A stretch of 15,215 nt of DNA from positions 1 to 15,215 of the forward strand of contig CALGAS010000216.1 of the NCBI GenBank assembly GCA_937959175.1, given 5' to 3'. The translations under genes and the position numbers were made by a program. Below the pieces are notes generated by a model that saw only the letters and a program-made list of their open reading frames with translations, was not told the DNA's origin and made no database searches. Of the stretch, positions 13,472-15,215 are shown piece by piece. Numbering within the stretch: the first letter of the stretch is position 1; each line of letters begins with the position of its first letter. This stretch comes from an uncultured bacterium (lineage in GTDB: Bacteria > Planctomycetota > Planctomycetia > Pirellulales > UBA1268).

Positions 13472-15022
13472 ATGAGCGGTTCACCCGAAAAACTCGCCGC
13501 CGGCCCTTCCGTTCCGACCGATGAGCCGCCCCGCCGCGATCCACCCCGCTTCCGGGAGACGGCGCTCGCCAGCGGCCTGATCGACGAAAGCCAGTTGGCG
13601 GCCGCCGAAGCCTCCCTCCGGGGCGTCCTGGATCCAGACATGGCCAGCCGGTCGGAATGGGATCAGGCCATCGCCGACAAGCTCGTGGCCGAGAAACTGC
13701 TCACCTCCTTTCAGGCCCGGGAGATCCTGGCCGGCCGGCGGCGGTTCCGGCTCGGGCAGTACACCGTGCTCAGCGAGGTCGCCCGCGGCGGGATGGGACA
13801 GGTCTTTCGGGCCGAGCACGCGATGATGGGCCGCGAGGTGGCGATCAAGGTGCTCCCACGGTCCAAGTCGACGCCGGAAAGCGAGGCCGCCTTCCGTCGG
13901 GAGATGCGGATGCTCGGCCGGCTCGACCACGAGAACCTCGTCCGGGCCTACGACGCCGGCTACGACGCGATGGTCTACTATCTCGTCACGGAACTGGTCC
14001 CGGGGCTCGACCTCAAGCGGCAGGTGCTCAAGCATGGGCCGCTCGATGAGACGCTGGCGGCCTCGGTGATCTCGCAGGCGGCCCGCGGCCTCGCCTATGC
14101 CCATCAGGAGGGGCTCGTCCACCGCGACGTCAAGCCGGGCAACCTGCTCGTGATGCCGGATGGACGCGTCAAGGTGCTCGATCTCGGTCTGGCCGGCTCG
14201 CAGCTCGAGGAGGAATCGAGCCGGCTCGGGCGGGTGGTCGGCACGATGGACTACATCGCTCCCGAGCAGATCCGGATGCCCGACGACGTCGGCCCCTCGG
14301 CCGACATCTACGCCCTCGGCTGCACGCTCTACTTCGCGGTGACCGGCCAGGTGCCATTCCCGGGGGGCACCCGCCGCGAAAAGATGCAGCGGCATCTCTC
14401 GCACGAGCCTCCCGCGGTTCGTGAACTGGCCGGCCATCTCAGCGGTGAGTTCTGCCGCGTGATCGAGGCGATGATGGCGAAGGACCCCGCCGACCGCCTC
14501 CCCTCGGCAGACGCCGTCGTCGAACGACTCAAGCCTTGGACGCCGGCCACGCCGTCGCCCATGCCGCGGCGAAAGGGGAGCCGGAAGCAGGCCAGCGGCA
14601 GCGGCGAGCCGCCGCCGCTTCCCGATGACCAGTCGCGGGGTGGCGGGTTGCTTCAACGCTGGATGCGATCCGATGCAGCCCAGTCCAGCCGCGACCCACA
14701 AGACGATGCGTTCCCCTGGCTGCTCCCGGACGAGGCAGCCACCACCACCCCCCAGCCGCCTCCTCTGCCCCCAGCAAAGGAACTCTTGCAGCGTCTGGAC
14801 CTACGCCGGCTGGGGAGAGAACTGGGACGCGCGGTGATCTTCGCCGGGATCATGGCGACGGTCTTCGCGGGCACGATGTATGCGGTGGAGCAGATCGATC
14901 CAACCAAGTTCCGGCAACTGCTCTTCGGGCTGGGGCCCATCCCGCTGGGCCTGCTGGCGTTCCTCATCCTGATCGTCGCCCAGTTCCTCGCAGCCCGACC
15001 CCACCGACGGGCTCGCCGCTGA
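13472..15022 (+). CDS. Membrane-anchored Ser/Thr protein kinase (Hanks type)
   Basis: 516 residues from the ATG at 13472. An earlier in-frame ATG at 13376 would overlap the upstream gene and add a Pro/Arg-rich stretch of no kinase character, so it was not chosen. The N-terminal helical segment (about 25-95, LASGLIDESQL to LLTSFQAREIL) is of a kind often seen before planctomycete kinases. The catalytic domain has the Gly loop ARGGMGQV (104-111), VAIK with Lys126, HRDVKPGN with Asp219, DLG with Asp237 in place of DFG, GTMDYIAPEQ with Glu265, and DIYALG. It therefore looks active. A Pro-rich linker leads to two membrane helices (about 454-474 and 487-508) and a basic tail. It probably phosphorylates cytoplasmic proteins at the membrane. 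No phosphatase or obvious substrate lies beside it. Confidence 0.92.
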   Translation: MSGSPEKLAAGPSVPTDEPPRRDPPRFRETALASGLIDESQLAAAEASLRGVLDPDMASRSEWDQAIADKLVAEKLLTSFQAREILAGRRRFRLGQYTVLSEVARGGMGQVFRAEHAMMGREVAIKVLPRSKSTPESEAAFRREMRMLGRLDHENLVRAYDAGYDAMVYYLVTELVPGLDLKRQVLKHGPLDETLAASVISQAARGLAYAHQEGLVHRDVKPGNLLVMPDGRVKVLDLGLAGSQLEEESSRLGRVVGTMDYIAPEQIRMPDDVGPSADIYALGCTLYFAVTGQVPFPGGTRREKMQRHLSHEPPAVRELAGHLSGEFCRVIEAMMAKDPADRLPSADAVVERLKPWTPATPSPMPRRKGSRKQASGSGEPPPLPDDQSRGGGLLQRWMRSDAAQSSRDPQDDAFPWLLPDEAATTTPQPPPLPPAKELLQRLDLRRLGRELGRAVIFAGIMATVFAGTMYAVEQIDPTKFRQLLFGLGPIPLGLLAFLILIVAQFLAARPHRRARR

Positions 15023-15078
15023 CGGGGGAGACCCTCGATCCCCGCAGACGCCGCAGCCGCGGGTTCGACGGGCCTTCG

Positions 15079-15107
15079 TTGACAAAAGGCCGTTTTCACC
15101 GTACGAA
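15079..15107 (+). promoter_or_regulatory. Sigma70-type promoter of tRNA-Phe
   Basis: A perfect TTGACA (15079-15084), a 17-nt spacer and TACGAA (15102-15107) lie upstream of the tRNA. Transcription would start near 15115, leaving about 18 nt of 5' leader for RNase P to remove. This is the clearest promoter in the window. Confidence 0.7.
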
Positions 15108-15132
15108 AAGGCATCCTGAGGCGTCAGGTGTT

Positions 15133-15205
<73 letters not shown>

Positions 15206-15215
15206 CTGGATCGTC

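Noticed and set aside
13481..14701. 406-codon minus-strand open frame opposite the kinase
   Set aside because: The His/Arg/Pro/Gly-rich translation is antisense to a kinase with all catalytic motifs.

Overview
The window looks like chromosomal DNA of a planctomycete (Planctomycetota). It is very GC-rich, has two proteins with PEP-CTERM sorting tails, dockerin-like calcium-loop repeats and a PATR-type beta repeat in one secreted enzyme, a planctomycete-style membrane Ser/Thr kinase, and dispersed palindromic repeats between genes. This assignment is inferred from gene style; no marker gene fixes the genus.

Layout. Bases 1-70 hold the end of a dispersed repeat. A 1434-residue secreted GH13 alpha-amylase-like protein lies on the minus strand (108-4412). 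A 312-bp divergent intergenic region (4413-4724) holds a good sigma70-like promoter and several small palindromes. Rightward from it run a small PEP-CTERM protein (4725-5522), an exported GH13 of cyclomaltodextrinase/neopullulanase type (5562-7487), a solute-binding protein fused to a MalF-type permease (7484-9748), a 214-bp gap filled by a palindromic repeat, a MalG-type permease (9963-10793) and a MalK-type ATPase (10816-11889). After a second, different palindromic repeat comes a housekeeping segment: maf on the minus strand (12017-12616), a divergent RluA-family pseudouridine synthase (12615-13406), a Ser/Thr kinase (13472-15022) and tRNA-Phe(GAA) (15133-15205) with its own promoter.

How the genes work together (inference). 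The left two thirds read as an alpha-glucan use locus. The PEP-CTERM amylase would cut starch or glycogen outside the cell. The second GH13, exported without a PEP-CTERM tail, would trim maltodextrins in the periplasm. The fused binding-protein/permease with MalG and MalK would import the products. The small PEP-CTERM protein at the head of the gene run is unknown; a surface glucan-binding role is only a guess. No regulator, cytoplasmic maltodextrin enzyme, exosortase or outer-membrane porin is in the window.

The most unusual items are the one-chain binding-protein/permease fusion, the composite architecture of the large amylase, the repeat inserted between the two permease genes, and a possible GNRA-hairpin-bridged Shine-Dalgarno in front of malK. 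A MalE-MalF fusion has, from memory, been described in Bdellovibrio, so the fusion is rare rather than without precedent.
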